Positions 24,681 to 33,109 of a stretch of 34,389 nucleotides of DNA are shown one piece after another (position 1 is the first letter of the stretch; every line of letters begins with the position of its first letter). The stretch is from DATKMS01 sp041497995 (GTDB lineage Bacteria > Desulfobacterota > Binatia > HRBIN30). The translations under genes were made by a program, and so were the position numbers. The notes beneath the pieces are model-generated. The model saw only the letters and a list, made by a program, of their open reading frames with translations. It searched no databases and was not told where the DNA came from. The stretch spans positions 1 through 34,389 of the forward strand of contig JBGQHM010000019.1 of NCBI GenBank assembly GCA_041497995.1, written 5' to 3'.

Positions 24681-26735
24681 TCACGGTCCTGCCGTGATCT
24701 CGTAGAGCTCGATGCGGCGTTGCTTGGTGACCAGCTTCTGCGGCAGCGGGTTAACCGTTGGTTCGGTGAACTCGCGGGTGATGACGAAGTCGTCGAGCTT
24801 GCGGTGCTGGATGCCGCGTAGATCGGTGGCCCCTTCGATGAGCAGGTACGTTTTCTTGCCTTGCGCCGCTTGCTTGGCGATCCAGGTTTGGAACGCTGCT
24901 CTGCCGGGACTGTTGGGGTCGAGGTTGAGCGGAACGACGTGACGGTCAAAGGCGACGTAGAGCGGTGTGATCCATTCGGTGAAGCCGCGCGCCAGGATGA
25001 GCTCGTCGCGCGGGAGCTTGCGAGCCAATGCCTCGATCTGTGCGAAGTAGCCGCTGCTTTCCGCCGACGTCAGGATCAGCCGATTGGCCCACAGGGTGAA
25101 CCCGGCGAGCGCGACGGCGGTCAGGCCGGCCACCGCCACCGACGCGCCCGCGGGAACCTTGCTGATGAGCCAGTGCGCAGCGAGCGCGGCGCAGAGTACG
25201 AAGCCAGGGATCACAACCGGCGTGAAGCGGCGGACGACCCAAAAATGATCTTCGGGGATTGGTTCCGTGAGGTGTGCCACCGAAAAGCCGAGCAGAATGA
25301 CGAGCGCGGCGAACAGATGAAGATCACGGCGCTGCCGCACGAGGAGCGCCAGCGTTCCAAACCAGCCGCCGATGGCTGCCCACACCACTGGTGGTGAAAG
25401 GTAGCGGCCCAGATTGACCAGCGCGTCGCGACTATAGTCTCGCGTCGTGTCGATGTAGTACCCGGGCCAGCGGTACTGCATCTGTGGCGCCGGGCTCGGC
25501 GCCGAACGGATGAAGTAGGCGTAGATCGCGACAGCGAACCACACGATGCCAACGGCGATCAGTGTCGTGCGCGCGGCAAGCCACGGGCGCAACAGTTGTA
25601 CGAGGGTCGGTCGGCACGCCAGCAGCAGGAGCGCCGTCACGATACTGGCGACCGCCAGCTTCCCGAGGTAGGGCCGCTGCATCAAGTACGGAGTGCTGAA
25701 GACCGCGAAGTATGCGAGGGCCAGTGCGAACACGGGCACGGCAGTTTGATAGAGCGCCAGCCACACGGGCGTCGACTTGCCGGTCGGCTCTTCGATGAGT
25801 CGGGTAGCCAGGTGTGCGAGAAACAGCATCGGCACCATCAGCAGACTGTCGAAGCGCACAAAAGCCGACAGCCCGAGCAGGACGCCTGCCCAGCGTGCCG
25901 GGCCACGCTCTCCACTTGGAAGCGCAACGAAGAGGAGCAGCAGGCCGGACCAGATGAAGAGCTGCGCCGCAATCTCGCTCAGTGTGATGCGCGCCATCCA
26001 CAGTTGGCTCGGATTGAACGCCAGGAACAGCGCCGCCGCCACGGCATACGGCGGTGGCAAGACGGTCCGGCACGCGCCGTAGAACACCGCGACCGCGAGC
26101 AGTGCGAAGACGGCATTGACGCGAAACAGACCGGCGGCCCCGAGCGTCGCGTAGGCCTGCGCCATCCACATCGGCAACAAATGCCCAAACTGGACGGTCA
26201 TGGCGTTGGCCGTCTTGTAGAAGCCGGGAAATCCTACCCACTTGTCGAAGAAGATCGACTGCGCATCCGGCGGCCACGGATAGGGGACGTCGATCGTCCC
26301 ATGGTGTGCCACAAAGACCGCGTGGCTGGCGTAGACTCCCTCGTCGCGTCCGCCATAGATGCTCTCACTCGGGAATCCCAGGTAGAGCGCGGCGGCCAGC
26401 AACAGCCCGCCTGCCAGCACCCAGTCCCAGGTGGACAGCGGCTGGATTGCGGCCGCCAACGTCTGACGTTGCGTGAACATCTGCGCCACGGCGCAGGCAC
26501 TCACCGCCCAGCCCAAGAGTCCCAGGAGGTCGGCGCGGTACACGCCGGCGATCGCGGCTCCCAGGAGGATCGGCGACCAGACGGCGAGCCCCACAGCCGC
26601 CATGACGGCAACGACTGTCACCAGCGGCCAACTCTCCTTGCTCGAGGTGTGCGGAGTAAACCCGAAGACCAGAAAGCCAGTTAGGGGAACAGCCGCCCAG
26701 ACGCCGGCAGCGCCGAGCATGAACAGGGCAGTCAT
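24681..26735 (-). CDS. Polytopic GT-C-type glycosyltransferase (GT39/ArnT-like)
   Basis: This 684-aa minus-strand protein has ~11-13 hydrophobic segments in its first ~560 residues and a soluble C-terminal domain. The first large loop contains ESIYGGRDEGVYASHAVFVAHHG (~124-146), whose Asp/Glu pair is the usual GT-C catalytic acid motif. The stretch FFDKWVGFPGFYKTANAMTVQFGHLLP (~162-188) follows. The C-terminal ~120 residues (LARKLPRDELILARGFTEW onward) form a soluble domain with DRHVVPLNL and GKKTYLLIEGATDLRG. It probably uses a polyprenyl-phosphate sugar on the periplasmic side. It is convergent with asnB and is encoded downstream of the TMTC-like gene on the same strand, 156 bases away. Confidence 0.82.
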   Translation of the reverse strand: MTALFMLGAAGVWAAVPLTGFLVFGFTPHTSSKESWPLVTVVAVMAAVGLAVWSPILLGAAIAGVYRADLLGLLGWAVSACAVAQMFTQRQTLAAAIQPLSTWDWVLAGGLLLAAALYLGFPSESIYGGRDEGVYASHAVFVAHHGTIDVPYPWPPDAQSIFFDKWVGFPGFYKTANAMTVQFGHLLPMWMAQAYATLGAAGLFRVNAVFALLAVAVFYGACRTVLPPPYAVAAALFLAFNPSQLWMARITLSEIAAQLFIWSGLLLLFVALPSGERGPARWAGVLLGLSAFVRFDSLLMVPMLFLAHLATRLIEEPTGKSTPVWLALYQTAVPVFALALAYFAVFSTPYLMQRPYLGKLAVASIVTALLLLACRPTLVQLLRPWLAARTTLIAVGIVWFAVAIYAYFIRSAPSPAPQMQYRWPGYYIDTTRDYSRDALVNLGRYLSPPVVWAAIGGWFGTLALLVRQRRDLHLFAALVILLGFSVAHLTEPIPEDHFWVVRRFTPVVIPGFVLCAALAAHWLISKVPAGASVAVAGLTAVALAGFTLWANRLILTSAESSGYFAQIEALARKLPRDELILARGFTEWITPLYVAFDRHVVPLNLDPNSPGRAAFQTWIAKQAAQGKKTYLLIEGATDLRGIQHRKLDDFVITREFTEPTVNPLPQKLVTKQRRIELYEITAGP

Positions 26736-26816
26736 GTCGCGCCTACAAACCAGAACCGGTTGCGCGCCGCAAGCCGGAGCAACTACCTGCGGCGTGGTGT
26801 CCTACGTGAGGGCTAC

Positions 26817-26892
26817 CCTAGCAACCTGCGGACTTGGCACTCAACAGCGACCAACGGGAGCGGGCCATAGAAATGACGCTGGCCGCAGGCCC
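26817..26892 (+). repeat. 76-bp inverted repeat, arm 1
   Basis: Arm 1 matches the reverse complement of 28718-28793 with about five substitutions and one 1-base gap. It includes a 37-base exact core (26845-26881). It ends at the stop codon of the TMTC-like gene and points into it. It contains GGGAG and ATGACGCTG, reading like a gene start facing the wrong end of the gene. Confidence 0.85.
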
Positions 26893-28736
26893 TAGTTGCC
26901 CGGCGCGGCCTCCAGGCGTTGCCGTGCGCGGTTGGCGAGCGTCCAGCCCTCCGATCCTTTCGAGGAGATCTCCATCGCGTGGCGGAGGTCATTCAGCGCG
27001 TCGTCGCGCTTACCGAGACGCTCGTAGGTACGCGCGCGTTGCAGGTAGACGGCCACGAACCGCGGGTTTTGTTGCAGCGCCGCGTTGCACGCCTCGAGCG
27101 CGCCGGCCTCGCCTTGGATGCGGCGCAAGGTTTCGGTGTAGCCGTTGAACGCCCCTGGACTGTCACTGCGGATCTCGAATGCCTTGCGGTACAGCGGCAA
27201 CGTCTCCGCCCATTGACGGCGGTCCTGATAGTAGTTGGCGAGGCTGTAGTACGCAGCGAAGGTGTTCGGGCTGCGCTCGATGACGCGACGCCAGAAGGTC
27301 GGTGTATCGACCCAGTGTTGCGACTCGCGGTACGATTGCACCGCGTACGCGGCCAACAGCAGGACGCCAAGCGCCGAAGCGAGGGCGCGGCCATTGCTGA
27401 TCCGTAGGCTGCCGGCGACGCGCTCCGCCGACGCGGCGAGCGCCAATCCCGCGCCAATGATGGCCAGGTACAGATAGTGATCAGCCACCAACGCGTTCTG
27501 CTGGTAACCAAACGGAATGATGCCGAGCACTGGCGTCAACGTGACGAAAAAGTGCACCAATCCCCACAGGGGTAGTGTACCGATCCGTTCCCACCATTTG
27601 ACGACGGCTGCCACGACCACCAGCCATGCGATGATCCCTACCCACCAGACCGGATCCGTCGCCGCGATGTTCCACTTCGAATAGAGGGGCGACAGGTTGA
27701 TGGGCAACAGGAACTTGTACAAGTAGAACCACGGTACGTTGGCCACGATGAACGGACGTTCGGCGAGCGTTGGCAGGCGGAACGCTGCGACGGCGACTTC
27801 GCGCCGCTCGACATACGATGTGACCAATACGGCCACTAACCCCAGCGCGAACATCGGTGCGAGCTTGATGACGACCGGAGCAAGGCCGACGTTGCGTAAC
27901 TGTCGAGACCGTTGCAACAGCCAGTCTGCGGCAAGGATGGAGACTGGTAGCGTGAGCGTCTGCGTCTTACTCAACAACGCGGCGAGAAAGGCTGCCAAGC
28001 AGCCGCCGTACGCGGCGCCGCTGCCGGTGCGGCGGTGACGCAGGTAGAGCAGGAACGCGACAAGAAAGAAGCAGCCCGAGAGCGTGTTCTTGCGCTCCGC
28101 CACCCACAGGACCGAAGCGACCTGCGTCGGATGCAGCGCGAAGATCGCGGCCGATCCAAAGGCGACCCAGGGCGAGGCGCCCAACTCGCGCACCAACACC
28201 AACACCAGCACGACATTGAGCAGGTGTAGCAACAGGCCGACTGTGTGGTAGCCGCGGCTGTTCGCACCCCACAGCTGGTACTCCAGCCAATACGAGGTGA
28301 ACAGCAACGGATAGTATTGGCTGAGATCGGGGGTGGCGGGGTTCCAGATCGCCCGTAGGCCGGCGCCGTCGCGCAGCAGCTTGTTGGAGGAAACGTACGC
28401 TTGGTCGTCCCAGGACAGCAGCTCGGCGTTGAAGGTTGGGCTGAACGCAGCGGTCGTGACGACCAAGAGCACCGCCATGCACACCCACAGCTGAGCGGAC
28501 AGTCGTGTGTCCGGCGCCGCTCGCGGGACGTGTGCCGGGCTCGGCGCCCTGGTCATGGCAGCGGCCGGCGCAGACGGTGTAACCGGTGCGGGCTTCGCAG
28601 CGGCCGGCTTGGCCTTCAACCTCTCCTTCGACCTTTTCGAAATTGCCGTTCGCTCCCGGTGTCGGTGTGCCAGCCTTTGCCACCGCGAGGTGACGGCTGT
28701 CAATGCCGTCCCGCTGGGACCTGCGGTCAGCGTCAT
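26892..28736 (-). CDS. TMTC-like GT-C membrane protein with C-terminal TPR domain
   Basis: This is a 614-aa membrane protein if started at ATG 28736 (ATGACGCTG, inside repeat arm 2). An upstream frame to 28838 lacks a better start, and the next in-frame Met is at residue 61. A basic, Ala/Pro-rich cytosolic leader (~20-65) is followed by ~10 membrane helices. Features include LLSWDDQAYV (acid pair Asp110/Asp111, the GT-C loop-1 catalytic region), HPTQVASVLWVAERKNTLSG (~192-211), KFLLPINLSPLYS, and YQQNALVADHYLYLAI. Three or so TPRs (~490-610) end the protein. This matches the TMTC/GT105-like family of membrane O-mannosyltransferase-type proteins. It is flanked exactly by 76-bp inverted repeats. 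Lipid donor and acceptor are unknown. Confidence 0.85.
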   Translation of the reverse strand: MTLTAGPSGTALTAVTSRWQRLAHRHRERTAISKRSKERLKAKPAAAKPAPVTPSAPAAAMTRAPSPAHVPRAAPDTRLSAQLWVCMAVLLVVTTAAFSPTFNAELLSWDDQAYVSSNKLLRDGAGLRAIWNPATPDLSQYYPLLFTSYWLEYQLWGANSRGYHTVGLLLHLLNVVLVLVLVRELGASPWVAFGSAAIFALHPTQVASVLWVAERKNTLSGCFFLVAFLLYLRHRRTGSGAAYGGCLAAFLAALLSKTQTLTLPVSILAADWLLQRSRQLRNVGLAPVVIKLAPMFALGLVAVLVTSYVERREVAVAAFRLPTLAERPFIVANVPWFYLYKFLLPINLSPLYSKWNIAATDPVWWVGIIAWLVVVAAVVKWWERIGTLPLWGLVHFFVTLTPVLGIIPFGYQQNALVADHYLYLAIIGAGLALAASAERVAGSLRISNGRALASALGVLLLAAYAVQSYRESQHWVDTPTFWRRVIERSPNTFAAYYSLANYYQDRRQWAETLPLYRKAFEIRSDSPGAFNGYTETLRRIQGEAGALEACNAALQQNPRFVAVYLQRARTYERLGKRDDALNDLRHAMEISSKGSEGWTLANRARQRLEAAPGN

Positions 28737-28793
28737 TTCTATGGCCCGCTCCCGTTGGTCGCTGCTGAGTGCCAAGTCCGAAAGGCTGCTAGG
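28718..28793 (-). repeat. 76-bp inverted repeat, arm 2
   Basis: Arm 2, the reverse complement partner of 26817-26892, contains the TMTC-like gene start. Its 37-base exact core is 28728-28764. Both arms point inward, bracketing ~1.83 kb that is almost exactly one gene. The arm also carries an imperfect TTGG-N13-CCAA palindrome. Confidence 0.85.
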
Positions 28794-28875
28794 AGAGCCA
28801 GAGCAGCCGGCTGGCGGATGCATTGATGCACTCAGCATTCACAATTGTCCTAGACCGTGGTAGCGCAGCAGCTCG
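28794..28875. promoter_or_regulatory. Divergent intergenic region with small palindromes
   Basis: This lies between the TMTC-like gene (minus) and the next plus-strand gene. It holds TGCATTGATGCA (28819-28830) and ACAATTGT (28841-28848), both short palindromes that could be operator or promoter elements. No consensus -35/-10 pair is convincing. Confidence 0.25.
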
Positions 28876-30756
28876 ATGGCTCACCGCAAGACAGCACCGG
28901 TGCCGCACAAGAAGAGGGATCGGCCGTCGCCGGCGGCTCCGCCAGCTGTGCCGTGGATGGTCGCGTCGCTGTCCGCACCGGTTGCATCCACTATCGTGGC
29001 AGCTGTCATGGTGCTGGTGGCGGCGGTCCTGCTGGCGCGCCTCAACGATCCCCCCGGCCCGCGCCCCGACTCATGGAGCGAGGTAGAGGTGATCATTTCC
29101 GGTTGGGGCTACGCTGCCAGCGGCTTCTTGGCGTACGCGGGTCTGCCGCAGCATCAGATCAGTCCACCGGTCGATCCGTACTACCTCTACGCCAACTATC
29201 CGGTGTTGAGTAACGTGCTCTACGGCGTCCTTCATCTGCTGGGTGCGGATGCGTACGGGCTGTATCGCCTGCCGGCGATCTTGGCGTCGCTGGCGGCGCT
29301 CTGGCTCTGGTACCAACTCGTGACCAAGGTCGTCGATCGCGCCACCGGCATGGCTGCGGTGATCGCGCTAGCTTCGTCGGTGGGCTTTCTGAGCTACGCC
29401 GACAACATTCATCAACAGGCGTATCCCATGGCACCGCAGTTCGGCGCGCTGGTGTGTCTGGTCAGCGCACTGGCTCCGGAGACGAAGCGACCGCGCCGGT
29501 GGCTCATCGGTTGCGCGCTCTGCCTGTTCGTCGTCGGGTTGCTGACCGTGGAGCTGCACGCGTGGTTGATCATCGCCGTGGCCGGTTACGTGATGCTCTT
29601 CAGTCCGCGGGCGCGCTGGCAGTGGCTGCCGGTGCTCATCGCTCCGCTGTTGGTCGGGGTGGCGCTGCAGTCGTTGCAGGGCAAGATCGGCTCGCCGGTG
29701 CCCCCCGAGGAGCGGCCGAGCTTTGGCGAGAACCTGTATCGGCGTTCCATCGGCTTTGCAGACGCGATCGATACGCCGAGGGACGCCGAAGGAAAGAGGC
29801 TGACGCTGGCGACCTTTCCGGGCTACATGGTTGACCGCTTCAATGATTTCTACCGTGTACCGGCGTGGGTGGTGCCGCTGCTGATCCTGATCGGTTTCGT
29901 CGGCGCGGGGACGCCGCGTGCGCCGCCAACGCAGTGGCCGCCTCAGGTGAAGCTGCTGTTGATCCTCTTGCTGGCGGCGCTCGGATGGATGGGCACCATG
30001 ATGCAGCAGACCGCCGTGCATCCGGCGACCCTGCGTCAGCTCCTACCGTTCTGGGCGTTGCTGCTCGCAGTCGTGTGGACCCACGGCGTGCGTGTGGCGC
30101 TCGATCCGCGTGTCTTCGTGGTGTGGCGCGTGTTGCTGCCGCTCGTGGCGGTGGCGCTCATGGTGCCGCAAGCAGCGGGGATGTGGGCGGGTTTGCGGAT
30201 GCACTGGGACCATCGTTTCCGCGACCCGGTCATCATGGAAGCGCCATGGTCAGAGCCTGTCGATCTCGGCCGCTTGCGGAGCCTGCCGGCGGACAGCGTG
30301 ATTCTCACGAATCACAACCGCTTGCCGTTCATCCGCTACTGGTCGCGGCGGCCGACGTACACGGCATTCAACACCGTCCCGCCCGGCATCCCGGTCAGGC
30401 GTACCTCGTTCGACTTGAGCATGAGCTACCTGCGCGGCTTGTATGCGGAGAAGCTGCCGCATCTGGTGTTTCTGTATCGCATCTTCGGCCCAACCCCGCA
30501 GAACATCGCAGCGACCCTGGCGCAGGATCCCCTGCTGCGTATCCTGACCACCGGGAGCCTGGATCCGCTTCCCTCGGACGACGCGGAACGACGTGCAGTG
30601 CGGGCGTTCAGGGGCGAGGAGCCGGCGGCCTGCCCGGTCCTGCTGCGTGGCGGCAGCTGGAGCGTCTTCGACATGACCCCGATCATGCCGGAGCTCATGC
30701 GCCGCTTCAGCGCTGAGCCCGTTCCGAAGTTGAGGGAGATGCCGGCGCCGCGGTGA
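28876..30756 (+). CDS. Polytopic GT-C-like glycosyltransferase family protein
   Basis: This 626-aa protein has a basic N-terminal tail (AHRKTAPVPHKKRDRP) and a first membrane helix at ~35-54. A loop with DSWSEVEVIISGWGYAASGFLAYAGLPQHQISPPVDPYYLYANYPVLSN (~65-112) follows, where the acidic pair Glu68/Glu70 takes the GT-C loop-1 role. Helices continue to ~420, then a C-terminal soluble domain (~440-626) has SVILTNHNRLPFIRYWSRRPTY, LPHLVFLYRIFG and the final FDMTPIMPEL. It is probably a lipid-linked sugar transferase acting outside the cytosolic membrane. It is transcribed away from the TMTC-like gene. The catalytic role is inferred from topology, not from a unique motif. Confidence 0.78.
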   Translation: MAHRKTAPVPHKKRDRPSPAAPPAVPWMVASLSAPVASTIVAAVMVLVAAVLLARLNDPPGPRPDSWSEVEVIISGWGYAASGFLAYAGLPQHQISPPVDPYYLYANYPVLSNVLYGVLHLLGADAYGLYRLPAILASLAALWLWYQLVTKVVDRATGMAAVIALASSVGFLSYADNIHQQAYPMAPQFGALVCLVSALAPETKRPRRWLIGCALCLFVVGLLTVELHAWLIIAVAGYVMLFSPRARWQWLPVLIAPLLVGVALQSLQGKIGSPVPPEERPSFGENLYRRSIGFADAIDTPRDAEGKRLTLATFPGYMVDRFNDFYRVPAWVVPLLILIGFVGAGTPRAPPTQWPPQVKLLLILLLAALGWMGTMMQQTAVHPATLRQLLPFWALLLAVVWTHGVRVALDPRVFVVWRVLLPLVAVALMVPQAAGMWAGLRMHWDHRFRDPVIMEAPWSEPVDLGRLRSLPADSVILTNHNRLPFIRYWSRRPTYTAFNTVPPGIPVRRTSFDLSMSYLRGLYAEKLPHLVFLYRIFGPTPQNIAATLAQDPLLRILTTGSLDPLPSDDAERRAVRAFRGEEPAACPVLLRGGSWSVFDMTPIMPELMRRFSAEPVPKLREMPAPR

Positions 30757-30830
30757 GGGGCGCGACCCCAACTGCGTTCCTGATCGTTGGTAAGCCCACA
30801 AGAGCCGCGCTATTGTGCTGGCTTCAAGGT

Positions 30831-31886
30831 ATGTCGATGTCCAATCCACTAACGATCGATCTGGATCACGTGCTCAGCCAGACGCGTGGACTGTGGGATG
30901 AGCTCCGCGGGCAACGGATTTTCATCACCGGTGGAACCGGCTTCTTCGGGTGCTGGTTGCTGGAAACGTTTGTGTATGCGGTGGACAGACTCGACCTTGG
31001 GGCGAGCGCGGTCGTGCTCACACGCGACGGTGGGGCCTTTCGGCTCAAAGCTGCACATCTCGCATCGCATCCCGCTCTGCAGTTTCATGTCGGCGATGTT
31101 CGGTCGTTTAGCTTTCCGAGTGGAACGTTTTCGCATGTAATTCATGCGGCAACTCCCTCGACGTCACCGGAACCACCGCGAGTTCTCCTGGATACCATCA
31201 TTCAAGGCACCAGGCGTGCGCTGGAGTTCGCGGTGCATTGCGGAGCAAGGAAGTTCTTGCTCGCCAGTTCTGGGGCGGTGTATGGCAGACAACCGGTGGA
31301 CGTCACGCATGTATCTGAGAATTCCCAGGGGGCCCCGGAGCCCCTCGACCTGCGGGCCACGTATGGCGAAGGTAAGCGGGTGGCCGAGTTGTTCTGCGCA
31401 ATCTACGCGCACGAGTTCGGGATCGAGGCGAAGATTGCCCGGTGCTTTGCGTTTGTTGGACCGTACTTGCCGCTGGATGTGCACTTCGCCGTCGGCAACT
31501 TCATCCGTGACGGCCTCGCGGGCGGACCGATTCGGGTGAATGGCGATGGCACGCCGTTTCGCTCATACCTGTACGCGGCCGACCTTGCGGTATGGCTATG
31601 GACGATCCTGTTTTCCGGCGCTTCGGCCCGCCCGTACAATGTCGGGTCCGAGGCGGAAACGACCATCCTGGAACTCGCGACGACCGTCGCGAAGATGTTC
31701 GGCCCGCACGTGCAGGTCGTGGTCGCTCGGCAACCGAACCCGCAGCAACCGCCGGAGCGTTACGTCCCTTCTACAAAGCGTGCGCAAGGGGAACTGGGGT
31801 TGAGAACGGCCATCGGCCTGGAGGAATCTATTCGCCGGACGGTTGCCTGGCATCGAGAGAGCTCAAGGCTACAAGTTGGAACCTGA
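30831..31886 (+). CDS. NAD-dependent nucleotide-sugar epimerase/dehydratase (extended SDR)
   Basis: The protein is 351 aa from the ATG at 30831. A second ATG at 30837 has AAGG eight bases before it and may be the real start. The Rossmann glycine motif is FITGGTGFFGCWLLE (~31-45). The active-site triad positions are SSGAVYG (Ser~149) and ATYGEGKRVAE (Tyr178, Lys182). GPYLPLDVHFAVGNFIRDGLAGG and the VNGDGTPFRSYLYAADLAVWLW stretch are typical of RmlB/GalE-like SDRs, as is the C-terminal sequence YVPSTKRAQGELGL. A GTG at 30753 is an alternative start overlapping the previous stop. It could be a C4 epimerase or a 4,6-dehydratase feeding the aminotransferase upstream. The substrate is not certain. 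Confidence 0.92.
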   Translation: MSMSNPLTIDLDHVLSQTRGLWDELRGQRIFITGGTGFFGCWLLETFVYAVDRLDLGASAVVLTRDGGAFRLKAAHLASHPALQFHVGDVRSFSFPSGTFSHVIHAATPSTSPEPPRVLLDTIIQGTRRALEFAVHCGARKFLLASSGAVYGRQPVDVTHVSENSQGAPEPLDLRATYGEGKRVAELFCAIYAHEFGIEAKIARCFAFVGPYLPLDVHFAVGNFIRDGLAGGPIRVNGDGTPFRSYLYAADLAVWLWTILFSGASARPYNVGSEAETTILELATTVAKMFGPHVQVVVARQPNPQQPPERYVPSTKRAQGELGLRTAIGLEESIRRTVAWHRESSRLQVGT

Positions 31887-32293
31887 TGGCGCTCTCTCTC
31901 GACAATCGCTTCATTCGTTTCTTGCTAGTTGGGTTGCTGAACACGGCCTTCGGCTATTCTGTCTTCGCCTTCTTCGTCCTTATACACACCCACTACGCCG
32001 TTGCCGCCCTCCTCTCGACCGTTTGTGGTGTCGTCTTCAATTTCAAGACGACGGGCAGGATAGTATTTGGGAATCGTGACAACTCGCTACTGGTGCGTTT
32101 TTTCGGTGTCTACGCGATCACGTACCTGCTCGGCGTGTCCGTGCTCAGGCTGTCGCGTGGGTACCAGTGGAACCTGCTGATCGTCGCGGCGGTCATGATG
32201 CCCCTTATGGCGATTGTGTCCTATCTACTGAATCGCTTCTTTGTCTTCGACCTTCCCAAGTCCTCGCTGGACGTGGACGGTCATCCGGGATGA
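31886..32293 (+). CDS. GtrA-like membrane protein
   Basis: This 135-aa protein has four predicted membrane helices (~10-29, ~33-53, ~72-92, ~97-118). The sequence NRFIRFLLVGLLNTAFGYSVFAFFV at the start and NFKTTGRIVF / LNRFFVFDLP motifs match the GtrA/DPMS-like family. It would help move polyprenyl-phosphate-linked sugar across the membrane or anchor the partner transferase. The start overlaps the epimerase stop by one base (TGATG), and its stop overlaps the next gene by four (ATGA). A GtrB-like transferase follows one gene later. Confidence 0.9.
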   Translation: MALSLDNRFIRFLLVGLLNTAFGYSVFAFFVLIHTHYAVAALLSTVCGVVFNFKTTGRIVFGNRDNSLLVRFFGVYAITYLLGVSVLRLSRGYQWNLLIVAAVMMPLMAIVSYLLNRFFVFDLPKSSLDVDGHPG

Positions 32294-33096
32294 ATTGCGT
32301 GCACGCCCGCGACGGTGGACTCCAGTCGGGAATTGCGGTAGCCGAAGCGGGCGACATGCAGGTACAAGGCGGGATACGCAACCGCATCCGTTTGGAAGTG
32401 CAGCGCGGCGGACGGGCGCTGCTGCGGCGGCTGCTGGCGCGGCGGTATTCGCTGGTCGTCCCGAATTTCTATCGGGTCTATACGCCGTGGTTCGAGGACG
32501 ACTTTCGCCGCTTGCTGCAGGGGTGCGTCCTCGACAACACCCTGCTGACCGAGGATCGCTGCTACTTCGTCCAACAATTCGTCCGCTACGCCGCGCAGCT
32601 CCCGGGGGATTTCGCGGAATGCGGTGTATATCGCGGCGGCTCTGCCTACCTCATGGCGGAGACGATGCGGGCGGCGGGCTCCGCCGCCACCCTGCACCTG
32701 TTCGACACGTTCGAAGGGATGCCAGATACCGCGCGGCCCGAGAGCGATAGTCACGCGCAAGGTGACTTTGGCGACGTCTCCTACGAAGGGGTGGTGGCGC
32801 TCCTGCGCGACTTCACTTTTGCGTCACTGCACCGGGGATTCATCCCACATACCTTTGCGGGACTCGACACGACCTACTGCTTCGCGCACATCGACGTAGA
32901 CATCTACTCGACAACGCACGATTGCCTCGAGTACTTTTACCCGCGCCTGCACACGGGGGGCATCCTGCTCTTCGACGACTACGGCCATCGGATCTACGAA
33001 CATGCGCAGCGTCGGGCGGTCGACGAGTTCTTCGCTCTCATCCGAGAAAAGCCAATCGTCCTGCCGACCGGCCAGGCCTTCGTGATCAAGCTGTGA
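32290..33096 (+). CDS. TylF/MycF-type (macrocin O-methyltransferase-like) methyltransferase
   Basis: This 268-aa protein has the TylF/MycF pattern. GDFAECGVYRGGSAYLMAE (~112-130) is motif I with the SAM loop. TLHLFDTFEGMPD (~136-148) is followed by FCFAHIDVDIYSTTHDCLEYF (~196-216), the metal-binding Asp region. LHTGGILLFDDYG (~220-232) completes the set. Members are Mg2+-dependent sugar O-methyltransferases, including those acting on dideoxy sugars. The N-terminal 30 residues are variable. It sits between GtrA- and GtrB-like genes, so it may methylate the sugar delivered by the Gtr module or the end of the chain. Confidence 0.9.
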   Translation: MNCVHARDGGLQSGIAVAEAGDMQVQGGIRNRIRLEVQRGGRALLRRLLARRYSLVVPNFYRVYTPWFEDDFRRLLQGCVLDNTLLTEDRCYFVQQFVRYAAQLPGDFAECGVYRGGSAYLMAETMRAAGSAATLHLFDTFEGMPDTARPESDSHAQGDFGDVSYEGVVALLRDFTFASLHRGFIPHTFAGLDTTYCFAHIDVDIYSTTHDCLEYFYPRLHTGGILLFDDYGHRIYEHAQRRAVDEFFALIREKPIVLPTGQAFVIKL

Positions 33097-33109
33097 CGCC
33101 GGGGTGCAG

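Noticed and set aside
26834..27148. Plus-strand frame starting in inverted-repeat arm 1 (MALNSDQRER...)
   Set aside because: Its start is the repeat itself, and the rest is antisense to the TPR region of the TMTC-like gene with low-complexity Arg-rich sequence.
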